Assembly: GCA_028564675.1 (NCBI GenBank)
Contig: JAOVVO010000135.1
Location: 81,916 to 145,915 of the forward strand
DNA from: Onchocerca lupi
Taxonomy: Eukaryota; Nematoda; Chromadorea; Rhabditida; Onchocercidae
DNA: 64,000 nt
Direction of reading: 5' to 3'
A program made the translations under genes and the position numbers. Positions within the stretch are counted from its first letter, which is position 1. Every line of letters begins with the position of its first letter. Positions 49,101-61,323 of this stretch are shown here, in pieces. Under the pieces are notes generated by a model. The model did no database searches and had not been told where the DNA came from. It saw nothing but the letters and a program-made list of their open reading frames with translations.

Positions 49101-49237
49101 CACCAGGTTTTGATAATACAGCATTCTCGGAAATGCAAGTTTCATCGAGCAGTGCAATAAAATCTTCTGATGAAAGTGTAGAGGTGAATGTTTCAAAGGA
49201 AGTAAAGCATGGTAATAAAAAGAAAAACAAAAAGTAA
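43197..49237 (+). CDS. ZNF598: E3 ubiquitin ligase ZNF598/Hel2 homologue, complete, 16 exons
   Basis: Coding exons are 43197-43297, 43696-43879, 44016-44201, 44401-44564, 44641-44828, 45088-45214, 45311-45425, 45779-45960, 46365-46611, 46729-46866, 47130-47327, 47758-47901 (or 47904), 48043-48177, 48286-48420, 48621-48779 and 48995-49237. They join in one frame to 881 residues, close to human ZNF598 (about 900). Introns are 75-440 bp with GT...TTTCAG-type ends. Domains: basic Arg-rich N-terminus (1-95), C3HC4 RING (about 112-153), five C2H2-type fingers (about 205-355), a long polar disordered region with four FPxL motifs and a Lys-rich stretch (KKKESKKNKNK), and PPPGF motifs at 830-840. ZNF598/Hel2 senses collided ribosomes and ubiquitinates small-subunit proteins (eS10, uS10) to start ribosome-associated quality control. 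The end of exon 12 and the acceptor of exon 13 (CAAG) are the least certain boundaries. Confidence 0.93.
44016..44201 (+). CDS. ZNF598: ZNF598 exon 3, RING domain
   Basis: This exon carries the whole RING: ECDICCRESDLF, then GPCLHPICIECGIRLRIL, then CGNETCPKCRTVIDV. The ligands read C-x2-C ... C-x-H-x2-C-x2-C ... C-x2-C, all present, so an E2-binding, active ligase is expected. The CDHPVC-like and RxRxLC elements are characteristic of Hel2/ZNF598 rather than of RINGs in general. Splice sites are TTTTTTATAG and GACGTG/GTAATT, both in phase 0, so the domain is a self-contained exon. Confidence 0.93.
44401..45425 (+). CDS. ZNF598: ZNF598 exons 4-7, C2H2-type zinc-finger array
   Basis: Four exons (44401-44564, 44641-44828, 45088-45214, 45311-45425) encode the fingers. 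Visible pairs are CLICEKK with HVYMVH, CDICVENLNLF with HLDLERH, CLFCEKRF with HLRKEH, CQICDADG with HYRAKH, and the atypical CEEGECLHLGIAF with ELKLHK. The order and wording follow the ZNF598 family, where these fingers contact the ribosome. Acceptor choice at 44640 (TTTATAG/GGGTGAG), not the earlier CTAG at 44620, is set by phase: the AA left by exon 4 plus G gives Lys. Confidence 0.9.
45779..48779 (+). CDS. ZNF598: ZNF598 exons 8-15, disordered middle region
   Basis: Eight exons encode residues about 356-801. The region opens with SRDHAAGPQILNLDFHFSDR, which continues the family signature after the last finger. It is then Ser/Asn/Lys-rich with no folded domain. Motifs SDFPRL, SDFPKL, DPFPSL and KAFPEL recur at 46471, 47232, 48334 and 48744. 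A Trp-containing acidic stretch (LWPRELVPEKWEDVEDSS) lies in exon 12. Every exon from 9 to 15 ends in phase 0, so any of exons 10-15 could be skipped without frame loss. Confidence 0.85.
48995..49237 (+). CDS. ZNF598: ZNF598 last exon, PPPGF motifs and basic C-terminus
   Basis: The exon encodes VFRKQAEIIEKHYPYDLG, then SPPGL and two adjacent PPPGF motifs (codons at 49079-49093 and 49097-49111), an acidic/Ser stretch and a Lys-rich end GNKKKNKK before TAA. PPGF/PPGL-type motifs are the ligands of GYF domains, and human ZNF598 recruits the GIGYF2-4EHP translational repressor in this way. The motif therefore predicts a conserved link to GIGYF and repression of initiation on problem mRNAs. Confidence 0.88.
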   Translation, partial: VFRKQAEIIEKHYPYDLGSPPGLCLDLAPPPGFGPPPGFDNTAFSEMQVSSSSAIKSSDESVEVNVSKEVKHGNKKKNKK

Positions 49238-49567
49238 TGGATAACTGTATGGAAGCGGTAAGTAGATCAGTCTGTTAATTTGTCGATTAAATTTTTCGAG
49301 TTTTTAAATTTTCGCATTTTTTATTTTCAATTTTAAAAATACAAAATATATAAAATTGCTGTTTGTATCTTAGGTTCGTCGTAAGGCCTTACTTAAATTT
49401 TGATTCACTTCTGTATACATGAGTTGAGTATTATAAAATTTTTCATTGAGTAGAACTGACCGTATGCTTCATTTTTTTTTTTTTTTTTGCTTTCTTTCGC
49501 TTTGTTATTCTCTGCCTCCATTTTCTTCTCATGAAATGCTACTTTCAAGTATTATTTGCTCAATAAA
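49238..49567 (+). other. ZNF598 3' UTR with probable intron and poly(A) signal
   Basis: A consensus donor (GAAGCG/GTAAGT, 49258) lies 20 bases after the stop codon and an acceptor (TGTATCTTAG) ends at 49373, which would remove 116 bp. The first downstream AATAAA is at 49562-49567, suggesting a mature 3' UTR of about 0.2 kb. Confidence 0.4.
49562..49567 (+). terminator. Candidate poly(A) signal AATAAA of ZNF598
   Basis: This is the first canonical AATAAA after the stop codon, 325 bp downstream, in a sense orientation. AATAAA is frequent by chance in such AT-rich DNA. Confidence 0.4.
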
Positions 49568-51648
49568 TTAAGTAATTGAAATACAGTAATTAACACGATT
49601 TGTATGCTATATAGGAATACATCTTGTTCAATATATTATTCACAAAAAAAGATTCATGTACATGTTGTTTCTTTTCTCACTAAAATTAAACGTTGCTCTT
49701 GCAAATAGCATCACTTCTTTATATTTCTTTATATTTATTCTTCTTTATATTTATTTTTGAATAAATATGTTTCAAATTTTTTAAAATAATAGATATTTGA
49801 TCATAGAAGCTTTTCAAATTAATTACTGCCTAAAAATCATAAGGCATGTAATGTAAACCTTCCACTTCATTGATTGATATTTAAAATTTTTTTCATTTGT
49901 TTTAAATTCGAGGTCTTTAAATAGTATAATTTTTTATTTTGTTATATTATTTCATCTTTAGATAAAGATCTAGCATATAACTTCAATACTGCTACTCTCT
50001 GGATTCTGAATTTTTCATTGCTTCCCTTTTGAGATGAATAGTTTATACATACGTCATTTATCTTATTTTATATTCTAAGTTCTTTTCTTCGACTGCTTGC
50101 AATTCTTGGCATTATTTGATTGAGTACATATTATTTATATTTATTACGGGATAAGTAAATCTGTGAGCAAATGAAATGCTGTTAAGAGAGAATTCGATCA
50201 TTACTTCGTTTTTGATATTGCTTAAATAAATTTGATAACATCAACTTAAATAAATTCGATAATATATTTTGAGTCGATGGAATTATACAAAGAGCTAGAT
50301 TATGTAAGAGAGATTGATAAGAAATTGTTAGCATCTTTTTTATTGAAGTATTGGTTTTCTTTTTTACTTTCGATCATTCTGTGGTACTTGTGATGCTTTT
50401 CTATTTTATCTAATGAAGTTAACTTCGCATGGACTTGAAAGTAAGATCAAGATATTTTTTGAATTGGAGGATTTTTCCGACATCTTTTCAATTTTTGAAA
50501 TTTAAGTTCGAACTGACTGATTTTGATAAAATCGAATGCAAACAAAATTTTAATTGAGAAATTCGGCTATCATCATTTGTTCGATCAAAATATTTTCAAT
50601 ATTTCTTCACAATTAAAAAATAATGATAAAGATGTGAAAAGAAAAAAAAAATGGAAGTGCTATCGCAAAAAGAGGAAGATGGAGAAGAAAGTTAACGTTC
50701 GGGATGACATTTTGAGCATATGACATTTCATTTAAAAAAAAAATATTTGAATGGATGAAACTTCTGAATATTACCGAACATATGAATGAATAAAACTATT
50801 GAAAATTATCAAATATTTGAATGAATGAAACTATTGAATATTACCCGAATTTTTTTTTTTTTTTCCTAAGAAAAGATAAATTGATGAAACAGATGAGTCG
50901 AGTAAAAAAATAAAATTGAACAGTTTTACACAGAACAATAATAAATAATGAATGGTAAGAATTAAATGGAATACTAAATATCATTGGATAGATAAATGTC
51001 ATATCAATTCTATTTGATTGTATTTATATAAATTGATTTCTTCATTTTCTTTTTTTTTCCGTCCTTTTTTTTTTTTTTTCAAATTTATTGCTTTTTGAAG
51101 AATGGTGTACTTAGCCTTTGTTTCGACAAAGTGTTATTTTGTCAAATGGTGATAAATTGAAAAACGGTGAAGAGAAAAGTTTGGTAAACAAAAAAAAAAG
51201 TTTGACAAATTGTTACGGATAGATACATTTTGCACACTTGGTGAAGTTTAAGCCTTTGTAAACCGAATTTTTTTTTTCTCTATTATATTTTGACAATAAA
51301 TGAATCTAAAAATGGCAACATTTTGATTGCCATTTTAATTATATCAAATTTTCCTTTTGATATCGAGTATTATCTTCGTTTTCAACTTCAAAATAAATGC
51401 TAATACAGAAGATTAAAAATAAAATAGTAATAATAATTGATAATGCAAATAATAACAGTGAAAATAACAATAACAGTAGTGATAATAATAAATAATGATA
51501 ATGATAAAAACAATAATGTTTGTTGATTGAATCATTTAATAAATTTGCACTTTTTCTTTTCACATTTCGTAGCGGTTAATTCTTGCAGCAATTTCCTCCG
51601 TATCGAACGAGAAAAATATGAATTTTGAAAGAAAACGTGACCATTAGA

Positions 51649-51664
<16 letters not shown>

Positions 51665-51679
<15 letters not shown>

Positions 51680-51681
51680 CA
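51665..51681. repeat. (CA)n microsatellite
   Basis: Eight CA dinucleotides follow a long A run. Confidence 0.9.
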
Positions 51682-54600
51682 ATGATCAATTTGCTTGGAT
51701 ATTCTCTAATAATCGCTTATAATAAAAAAAATAACTTATTGATCATTTTACTTGGATATTCATCAATAATTGCTTGTAAAATAAATGATAAAAACATGGA
51801 CAGAAATGAAAAAAGAAACGTGATACGTGAGTTTTTTATACGCAAATTTCATTTATTATCATATTTATTATGTACTCTATATCTGCCTTAAAAACGTAAA
51901 AGAGCTAAAATTATTATATATTCTGATAAAGGTAACAGGAAATTGCAGTATTGCAAAAAATTAATATCATTAATATCATAATCTATTTAAGATGATAATA
52001 ATTAATTTCGTAAATTGATAAAATAATTTGTAAAGCAAAAAGGGAAATAAATTGGATCTAATTCGGCAATGTAATAGGCAAGAAAACGATAGGCAATCGT
52101 CATTACCTGACAGTATTAGATATTTCAAATGACACTCTAATATTGTTCAGGTAAGACGACAGCCATTCATTTTTCATTCAATAAGAGTAATAAAATTAAA
52201 ATTTTTGATAATACTTAAATTAAATTATTATTAATAATAATCAATTATAATTATGGGATAATAAAATATTTTCTTCAAGAAATTACAGCACTAATAATAT
52301 CCTAAAGATTATTTCAATGTTGAGAGTACCAAAAGATATTATTATGATAATATTTAATAGTTTAATTTTCGTTTCAATTCTAATTTAAGTTTTTTAGTAA
52401 TCATATTGAAAATTATTCATTCTTTTCACTCTTAGGACATAAAGTATTTAAAAAAAAAAAAAAAAAAAAGCGCCAAATATCACCATATTTAATAAAAATT
52501 AAACATCCTGAAATAATATTTGAAATTCATTTAATTGTGAGCATTTAATGATATCGATGATTTATTTTTTTTCAATAATCACATAACTTTCATCATATTG
52601 TATTTTATCGTATTCATCTTTGTGATATTATTTAGAAGTAAATTTATCTTACAAAAACTTTGTACTTATAATAATACTAAATAATAAATGAAATACGATA
52701 ATATCTAAAATAATACTTTCAAGTCCTTTAATTAAATTATTCATGCCGCTCAATTTAAGCTTACTCATATCATTTTAAACATAATCCTTCAATTTAAATT
52801 TCTTTTATCCCTCTAAATTTAATGTAAAAAAAAATATTTCTACATATATTTAAATGATTAAGAATAATTTATAACTAATCATTAATATAAACGACAAATT
52901 CAAAATTAAGGCTACTTCGAAAATAGTTTCCCTTTTTTAAGAAATTTTCTTTTCTCAAGTTGAAATTTAATCCATGAATATTTGTTGAAAGAAAATTTTT
53001 GAAGTTGATAAAAGTTTTAAGCATTTAAAATGCAAAATTTGAAGAAAAAATTGTTACAATTCTCAAGAAAAAAAAAAAAGAATTATCTGAACAAATTATA
53101 TCTATGAATTTAATCTACCATAATATATTTTTTTACTTTCACCATAAAATTTGCTTCACACTTTGAGTTTTATCTATTTGCTCATCTTTATTTTACTAAT
53201 TTTTTTCTTTTTTAAAATTTATTCCAATTGAATTACAAGATTGGGCAAAATTTTTTGATGCAAAAAAATTGTTTTTAATTTAAAACTGGATGAAAAATTA
53301 ACGCAATATTTCATTATTTTATTTTAAATAAAATCCATTCTAAGTTAAATGATTGATTATATAAGATTATATTCTTCTTGATTGATTTAATATGATTAAG
53401 ATCTAGGCATCGATAGAAGGCGAGAAAAGAAAAAAGAGAGAAATCGTGGATTTTTATAAAATTTCAACGATTTAATCTGTTTTTCGCAATTACAAGCGAA
53501 TTTAGAATAAATCAAGTCTGAATTTCTGAATTCAAAAGAAACCTCGTTAAATGTAAATTCATTTAACGTAAATTTATACATCTTTGTTTTTTTTTAAATG
53601 TTGGCTTCTATATTACATATTGTTATCGAAAATATAAAATATGATCAAATAATCAATGGCCAAGAAGTGATTAAGTAGCCAAGGAAAAAAAAATTGGATA
53701 TTATACTTTATACTAAATAATCCAAAGCAAACTTATTGTAGCAAATAATTTAAAAAAAAAATCTTTTTGATTCTTTATAAAATAAATTATTAATAATTCA
53801 AAAAAAAAAAAACTTCTATTAGAAAATCTAATCTTCATCCATTCTTTTTGCAACTTTAAAATTTACTGAAATTTTGCCACAACATTGAAAAATATAGGTA
53901 AAATTTACAAATTTTTTCAAAGAATTGGTGAACGTATCGTAACAATGAGAATAGCTTAATCAAATTGATATTCAGTAAAATCAAAATAAATTTTATTGAA
54001 TTAATATTAAACATGATTGAAAAATTCAATAAATTTGATAATTTTTATTTAATAACTTTTTTTTCTTGCTTATTCTTTTAAATTTTTACGAGAAAATATG
54101 TTAAATTCTAACATCTACTAACTAATAATCATATTGATTGTTATAATGCTTAATTATCATTTGAAAATATTTACTACATCTATATAATACAAATTTGAAT
54201 AAATTTGGAAAAATTGGAAAAAGAAAAGTTCGAATTTTGAATTCATTCATTTCAAAAAAATAATAATAATAATAATTACAGGAGTTAATATTTCAGATTG
54301 AATAGAAATAGAAGTAAGAAGATCAAAAAGGATCAGATAAATGATAATGATATTTAAATATGATGGATAATGATAATCTAAATGGATGAATTCGTTATTT
54401 ATCATCATTTGATTTGTAGGAATAGAAGAGGAAGGAGGAAGAGGAAGAAGCTACAAAAAGCCTTATCTTGGATGATAATAATATGCAAAAATTTATTCAA
54501 CAACTAATTTTTTTTTTCTTCCTTCTCGGTTTCACATTGTGCTATCAAAGAATGATGGAAGAAATGCATTGATAATGATGATGATGATAATGATGATAAA

Positions 54601-55139
54601 AGTGTTGTTGTTATTGTTGAATGGATGGTGATGTGTGGTACCATTTTTGTATGAAAATGATAGTATTATGTATTGATGATTGATGAATGGACGAAAAGAA
54701 TTTACAAAAATCATCGTTCCTCCTCCTCTTCTTCTTCCTTTTCCTGCTGATTGATTTTTTGTAAATAAATAAGCATGATATTTATATTATGTTAAAGCCA
54801 ATTTCAACAATTTCTCCTAAAAAAAAAAAAAAAAAAATAGGGAAATAAAGGAAAGAGAAAGTTACCATCATTATCAACAGTTCATCATTATCATAATCAT
54901 AATCATTATCAACAGAATCATTACCACCCAAATATCATCACCACTACTAATGCATATGCATTAAGTGGAAAAAGTGAGGAAAAGGATATAAGGGAAGTAG
55001 AAAATTCAAAAAAAAAAAAGAAGAGGGAAGAAGCATAAGGAATCAATTTAATGACAACAACAAATTTTTTTCAATTCAATTTTTTTCCCGCTCACTTTTA
55101 TTTTTTTGAATTTTGTTGAGATTTCTGATGAATTATACA

Positions 55140-55870
55140 TTCGGATGGGCAAACACATATGCCACATATGCACATACATGAACAACATTTATATTTTTGA
55201 AAGTATCTACATATATACACATACACTCCTACACACACACACACCTACACATACACCTACATATACAAACATACACCCCTACATACATACATACTTACAT
55301 ACACACACACACACACATACCTACACATACACCTACATACACACCCGCACACACACACATACTCACATACATACCTACATTCACATATACACATCTACAT
55401 ACATATATATGAGCACACATATATACGTACACAAAATTTTGATAGTAATAGGCACACCTATTCATACGTATATCTGTACAAAATTAAAAAATATTAATGG
55501 GCATACATATACATACACATACATATATTTACATACACACACACACATGCATGCACATACACATAATATTTGTAGAAAATTTTAATAAAAATATTGAGAA
55601 GCACATTTACACAAACATATTTGTAAAAAATTTAAATAAAAATATTAATAGCCACACGTATACATCATACACACACGTAAACATATTCATACGTATACAT
55701 ACATATACACGCACGTATACATACATATATGCACGTATAAACACATATACACACGTAAACATGCATATATACACGTATACGTACGCACACACACACATCT
55801 ACATATACCCACATATATACTCATATTGTATACAAAATTTAAATAAAAATATCAAGGAATACAACATACA
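55140..55870. repeat. Compound (ACAT)n/(AC)n satellite with AT-rich spacers
   Basis: About 730 bp of ACATAC, ACACAC and ACGTAT words. From 55,433 on it is broken by five related spacers of about 25 bp, such as AAAATTTAAATAAAAATATT, near 55,433, 55,478, 55,576, 55,630 and 55,831. His/Thr/Tyr-rich reading frames on both strands are by-products of the repeat. Confidence 0.9.
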
Positions 55871-55918
55871 CACAAATCATATGTGACATCTACACAATAG
55901 TAGATATATTGGTGTATA

Positions 55919-56372
55919 AAAACATGCATCTACTCGAATGCAACGTTGTTTCAAAATTTCAAAGCAATCGGTAAAGAATTTTTGGAGATTTAAGATTTTG
56001 AACAAACGAACATTTACATTTTTATTTGTATGGGAAAGAACAGGAAAAATGCCTATTAGTCATCTAAGATGATGAAAGGGAGAAGAGATATTTTGATTAG
56101 TAATTAAGTAATTAATTACTAACAGATTAATAATTTTATGACAACATGCGTCTATTCAAATGCAACATCTTTTAAAATTTCAAAGCAATAGATAATGAAC
56201 TTTCGAAGATTTAAGATTTTGAACAAACGAACATTTACATTTTTATTTATATGGATAGATAAAAATAGGAAGAATGCTTATTAATCAGCTAGGATGGTGC
56301 AGGAAAAAGGGATATTCTGATCATTAATAATTAATTAATTAATTAATTACTAATAGATTAACAATTTGATGA
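55919..56372. mobile_element. Tandem pair of about 228-bp repeats resembling a retroelement 3' tail
   Basis: Copy 1 (about 55,919-56,143) and copy 2 (about 56,144-56,372) share CATGCRTCTAYTCRAATGCAAC, then AAAATTTCAAAGCAATMG, GATTTAAGATTTTGAACAAA, CGAACATTTACATTTTTATT and the flank ATTAATTAC. The run TTTCAAAGCAAT...AACAAACGAACATTTACATTTTTAT..GGATAGAT recalls 3' ends of RTE-type non-LTR elements in invertebrates. No reverse transcriptase is nearby. Confidence 0.55.
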
Positions 56373-57482
56373 CAAATTTATTTTTATAAACAAAGAGAAA
56401 CGGATAAAAAGAGAGGGTAGAAAGCGAACAAAGAAAGGACTAATTGAGTAGAAATTTAAATGAAATTTATTGATGATGTATTATTTTTGACTTGTTGATG
56501 AAATTAGATGCATTATTTTATTCTACTTTTGTAAAGAATAATCAAGGAAAGAAATAATTTTTAAAATTTGAATCGAAAGAAGGCAGGAAGAGCGAAAAGG
56601 AAGTCATAATCTTTTTTATGGCATGCTGGCCTAGTTTTCATAAGTAATTTATTGAAAACTTACCAAAAATAGGCACAACTATTTACGTAATAAGAAAAAA
56701 GTATAACCAACTTATTTTCTTCTCAATTGACGTGAACTATAACTGATTATTCGATCCTAATTAGTTTGGGAATTTCTTGTTAGGAAACTTTAAAAAAAAA
56801 ATCTGGAAATTTTTAATTTTTTATTTAAAATTGTTTAATTTGGAATAAAAAATTTTCATAATAGAAATGTGCACATTTTAATTTTTGTCAATTGAAAAGA
56901 TTGTGAAATTATCATACTGATGATCAAAATTTTTTAAATTCAACTTTATCAACTCTCTTCTTCCATTTAAATTTTGATATAGCCAGAATTTTTCATTCCA
57001 AATTAAATAATTTTAAATATTTTAAAAAATATAAAAATCTACACCTTCCTTTTGCAATTATCCTAAAAAAAAAAAATTTCGAAAAATTGATACAACAGAA
57101 TTTCAAATATTTTGAAAAAATATAAAAATTATAACTGATAATTTAAATCTTCATTTTGAAATTATTCAAAAAAAAAAAAAAAAAAGTATTTGAAAGAAAG
57201 AAATTCTATCCTTTTTTTTCTCTCCCAAAATTTAATAATTCATTTGTGTAAAAAATTATTTATATATTCGTTATCAAAATATTTAGTTGAAAAACAAAAA
57301 AAATTATTTAATGGTAGAAATATGCGTAAACAACGAAAAAAAAAAAAGCCAATACGTTATTTGAATAAAATATATATTTTTTTTCGGAATTATAACAAAA
57401 AAAAAAAAAAAAAAAGAAGCAAAGTGATATTTGAAATGATAAATGATGGATTCTTTTTTTTTTTTTTTTTTTTCAATTACAG

Positions 57483-57585
57483 GGATTGGTTTAGAATGGA
57501 AAAACTTACGACGTACATATGGTTTTGTTTGCTTGTTTGCTTCCTAGCTACAGTATACTTTCTATCTTTCCAACCAAGATATTGA
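57483..57585 (+). CDS. Very small candidate exon for a hydrophobic peptide
   Basis: A clear acceptor (TTTCAATTACAG) ends at 57482. The ATG at 57496 opens a 29-codon frame beginning MEKLTTYIWFCLLVCFLA and ending FLSFQPRY before TGA at 57585. The first 19 residues look like a signal peptide or membrane anchor. A possible donor (ACA/GTATAC) at 57553 would make this a signal-peptide exon, but I found no following exon. It may also be chance. Confidence 0.2.
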
Positions 57586-59795
57586 ATTTTCAAATTAATT
57601 ATGCGCCTACTAACAACGATTGCACGATTAGATTTGTTGCTATTCTATAGAATGGATGAAAAAAAAAAAAAGGAAAAACGAAATCACGAATGAACAAAAT
57701 TCAAAATTGGGTAAAATTATAATTTTTAGAAAATGACTTAATTGATAAAATCATTGGATTATTTCATGAAATTCAAACTTTTTTTTTTAAATTTAAATTT
57801 TTAAAAATTAATATTATCCGGAATAATAATTATTCTAATTAAGATCGATATCTTAAAAATATTAATATTCTAGAAAAATCGAGATTTTATTAAAAATTTT
57901 TTCTTTTTTTTAATTTTTGAAAACTAATATTATTTTGAATTATAGTTACCCTAATTATGATAATATTCCGAAAATATTAATAGTATCCTGAAATTGATAA
58001 TATTCTAGAATTAATGGCATCTTCTTGATAATATTAGCATCCTAAATAGTATCATAGAAATGATGATATTCTTAAAATAGCTGTATGCGATCTTATATGC
58101 ATCATTGTTTAAGGCAATGGTACTTTTTATCCTAAAATTAGGTGATAGTATGGTAATATTTTCCAACGTTTCTTTTTTTTTTTTTTTTTTTGATAATATG
58201 GTAGAATTTCGTTTTTCTTACTTGGAGTTCGATAAAATTTAGATCAATATTTTAGAAATTACATTTTAGGTCAATTCTAAAATTAGGTAATCAATTTTCT
58301 GTTTTTAAATACCTCAAAAGTTTATTTCATTCTTTTTCAAAAGAAGCAAAAAAAAAAACGATAATTTTTGAGCATATTTTTGAATTTGCTCAAAAATTTT
58401 TCGGCTCATCATTCACATTGCAAAATTAAAACTTGCTGAAATTATCCTTGAAATTTTTTGAAAATCATTTTAATTTTGAAGATGATGATTGATTGACTTT
58501 GACACAATAATGATTGGTTAAAGAGCGTATATTTACAATTTTTTTTGCAAATACTACGGTAGTCCAATCATAGATTAAACAGATGAAATATGAATATTCA
58601 TTAGAAAAATATATATATATCATAATAAATATACTTCTATAATTGGAAATTAAGGACATCTATAAAACATCAACTAAATAATTTCATCAATTTCAAAAAA
58701 ATGATCATTTCGATCTTCCAAATTATGCAAATGCAATTTTTCAGTCCAAAAAATAGTAAAAATTTTAGTAATTTAATTTAGTTCCAATAAAAAAATTTTT
58801 TTTTGTTTCAACTAATTTTAATAATTTTGGTAATACTATTGAAATAATCTTATAACTAAAATTTAAAAATTTTTTTAAACTCATTTATAGAAAGAAAAGA
58901 TTTTCTTCGTCTTAAACAACAGCCAAATAAAGAATGAAATTTTTAATTTTTTTTTTTGATATCATCAATTTCAACTTATGCTGCTAATGATAATAAATTT
59001 AGGTATTAATTTATTTTTAATAAAAAAGAAAATATAAATGCATTTAATGAATATTAGTGATGGAAGAGAAAAATTATATATAATAACAAAACAAAGTGAA
59101 TATTATTTAAAGAAAAAAAAATGGTTCCTTCTTTTTTTCGAGAATTCCATATATGAAATTGAAAGAGTTTTTTTTAATAAAAAAAATATTTTTAAAATTA
59201 AATTTTTTGGAACTGGAACTATTTTTTTTTATTTTACTATGACAATAATGCTATCGTATTTTGTTATTACAAATACTCATTAATCTTTAATCGTTTTGTT
59301 ATTCATTAAATCTTCCTAGTATTTATGGAAAAGAAAAAACAACTTGCAACATTCGTTAACCTTTAACCTTTCTGTTATACACTGAATCTTCTAATATTTT
59401 ATATAAAGGAAAAACAACTTTCTATTATACTACAATAAAATCTTCCAATATTTGGTGCAGAAGAAAGACAACAAAATGAGAATCTTAATTTTGTTTTCAA
59501 TTCATTGGAAAGAGTGTAATTTCTAAATAAACTTATTGGGAATGATAGTTTGATTGAGAATTTAAACAAACATTTCAAACAAATAAATGAAAAAAGCAAA
59601 AAATCAAAAAAATATGAAAAAGAGAGAAGATAGATGGAAGAAGAAAAGTGTGATGAAGAAAAAGTTTTCTCTCCCAAAAAAATCATTTTTGGAGAATGAA
59701 TGAATGAATGGATGGATAGAAACGATATTGCTTTTTAACCAGATGTTTTTTCTATGCGAAAATGATGGATCGCAAATTTCATTTTTTTTTTTTCT

Positions 59796-61050
59796 ATCAT
59801 TATCAGTATCAATAGTGATTGTAACCACATGCACCATTATCATCAGTATCAATAATGGTTACTGCTGCTATCATCAATAGCAAGAGTGACTGTAGCTACT
59901 TGCACCATTATCATTAATATCAGTAGTGATTAACAACCATATGCATCATTATCATCAATATTAACAGTGATTGTAACCACATGCATCATTATCACTAATA
60001 TTAGCAATGATGATAATTATATATACCATTATCATCAAAATCAATATTGATTATAACCATATTCACCATTATCACTAATATCATCAGTGATTATAGTAGC
60101 ATGCACTATTATCATTAATATTAATAATGATTATTGCTATTATCACTAATATCAGTAGTGATTGCAACTTCATGCATCATTATCACTAATATATCATTCT
60201 CCAATCACAAACATCATTATCACTAGATATCAGCATTATTCTTACAATCATGTGCATCATTACCATTGTATTAATACCATCTTTACGCACTGCTACATCA
60301 ACTATCACTAATATCAATGCCATCTTCATAATTGCATCATTATCACTAGTATCACATTATCTTTATAGTTACATCATTCTGATCAATATCAGTACCACTT
60401 TATAACGATGTACAGCATTATCATTATATTAATATTCCTCTTCTATCCATCATTATCACCAACAAAAATATAACTTTTATAGTTGTATCATTAATACCAA
60501 TATTATCTTTGAAGTTGCACCATTATCATCACTATCAGTATCATCCTTAAAATCATATTCACCAATAACAATATAATCTTTACAACCGCATATATCATTA
60601 TCACCAGCATCAGTATTACTCTTACAGTTGCTCCAGTATCACTGCTATCAATATTATTCTTACAATCACATACACCATTATCATCAATATCAATGTCGGT
60701 CTTACAACTACATGCACCATTTTTACTAATATTATCTTGTAGCTGCACCATTATCATTAATCATCATTGCCATTATCAATATAATCCTTTAGTTGCATTA
60801 TTATCATTATCAAGATCATCCCTACAATCACATGCACCATTATCATTCACATAAAGACCACTTTTACAGTTTATCACTAGTATCGAAATCATTCCTATAT
60901 TATCATCACTATCAATAGCATTCTTATAAACTATATGCATCACTGTTAACAATATTAATATCATCCTTATAATTGCATGTTATTGACTAAAATCAGTGAT
61001 AATTGCATGCATCAATATCAATTATCACTATTATCAATGCCATTATTAGA
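59796..61050. repeat. Long degenerate minisatellite, about 40-42 bp period
   Basis: Units of the form CACCATTATCATTAATATCA followed by GTAGTGATTGTAACCACATG repeat about 30 times over 1.25 kb with growing divergence. On the minus strand a 42-bp (14-codon) phase gives short frames with Cys/Asp-rich repeats such as NGACSCKTDIDIDD, but stops interrupt them and no splice signals are in place. Confidence 0.85.
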
Positions 61051-61297
61051 ACTATTCATTCAATAGAATGATAAAAAATAAAATTTTGATTGAAAGTGTA
61101 AATTATATTGCATTATCATCAAACTAAGCCTCCATTTATGATCGAATTCGTCATCAAAACCATCGATAAAATCGATTGAACAATTAGAAAGAATGAAATG
61201 AAAGAGGAAAAGAGAAATATGAATAAAGTTTAAAAGATTTTTTGATGATGAAGAAGAGAGGAAGAAAGAAAAATTTAACTGCAACAACAAAAAATGC

Positions 61298-61323
61298 ACA
61301 TATATATATATATATATATATAT
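61298..61323. repeat. (AT)n microsatellite
   Basis: Thirteen or so uninterrupted AT dinucleotides. Confidence 0.95.

Noticed and set aside
55106..55886. Long His/Thr/Tyr-rich reading frames on both strands (up to 159 codons)
   Set aside because: They are translations of the ACAT/AC satellite; all three phases give the same low-complexity peptide.
57190..57585. 131-codon frame as a single gene
   Set aside because: Most of it is translated poly-A, poly-T and intron-like sequence; only the last part after the 57482 acceptor is plausible.
60503..60964. Cys/Asp-rich minus-strand frames as a repeat protein
   Set aside because: Stops and frame shifts break the repeat every few units and there is no start context or splice site.
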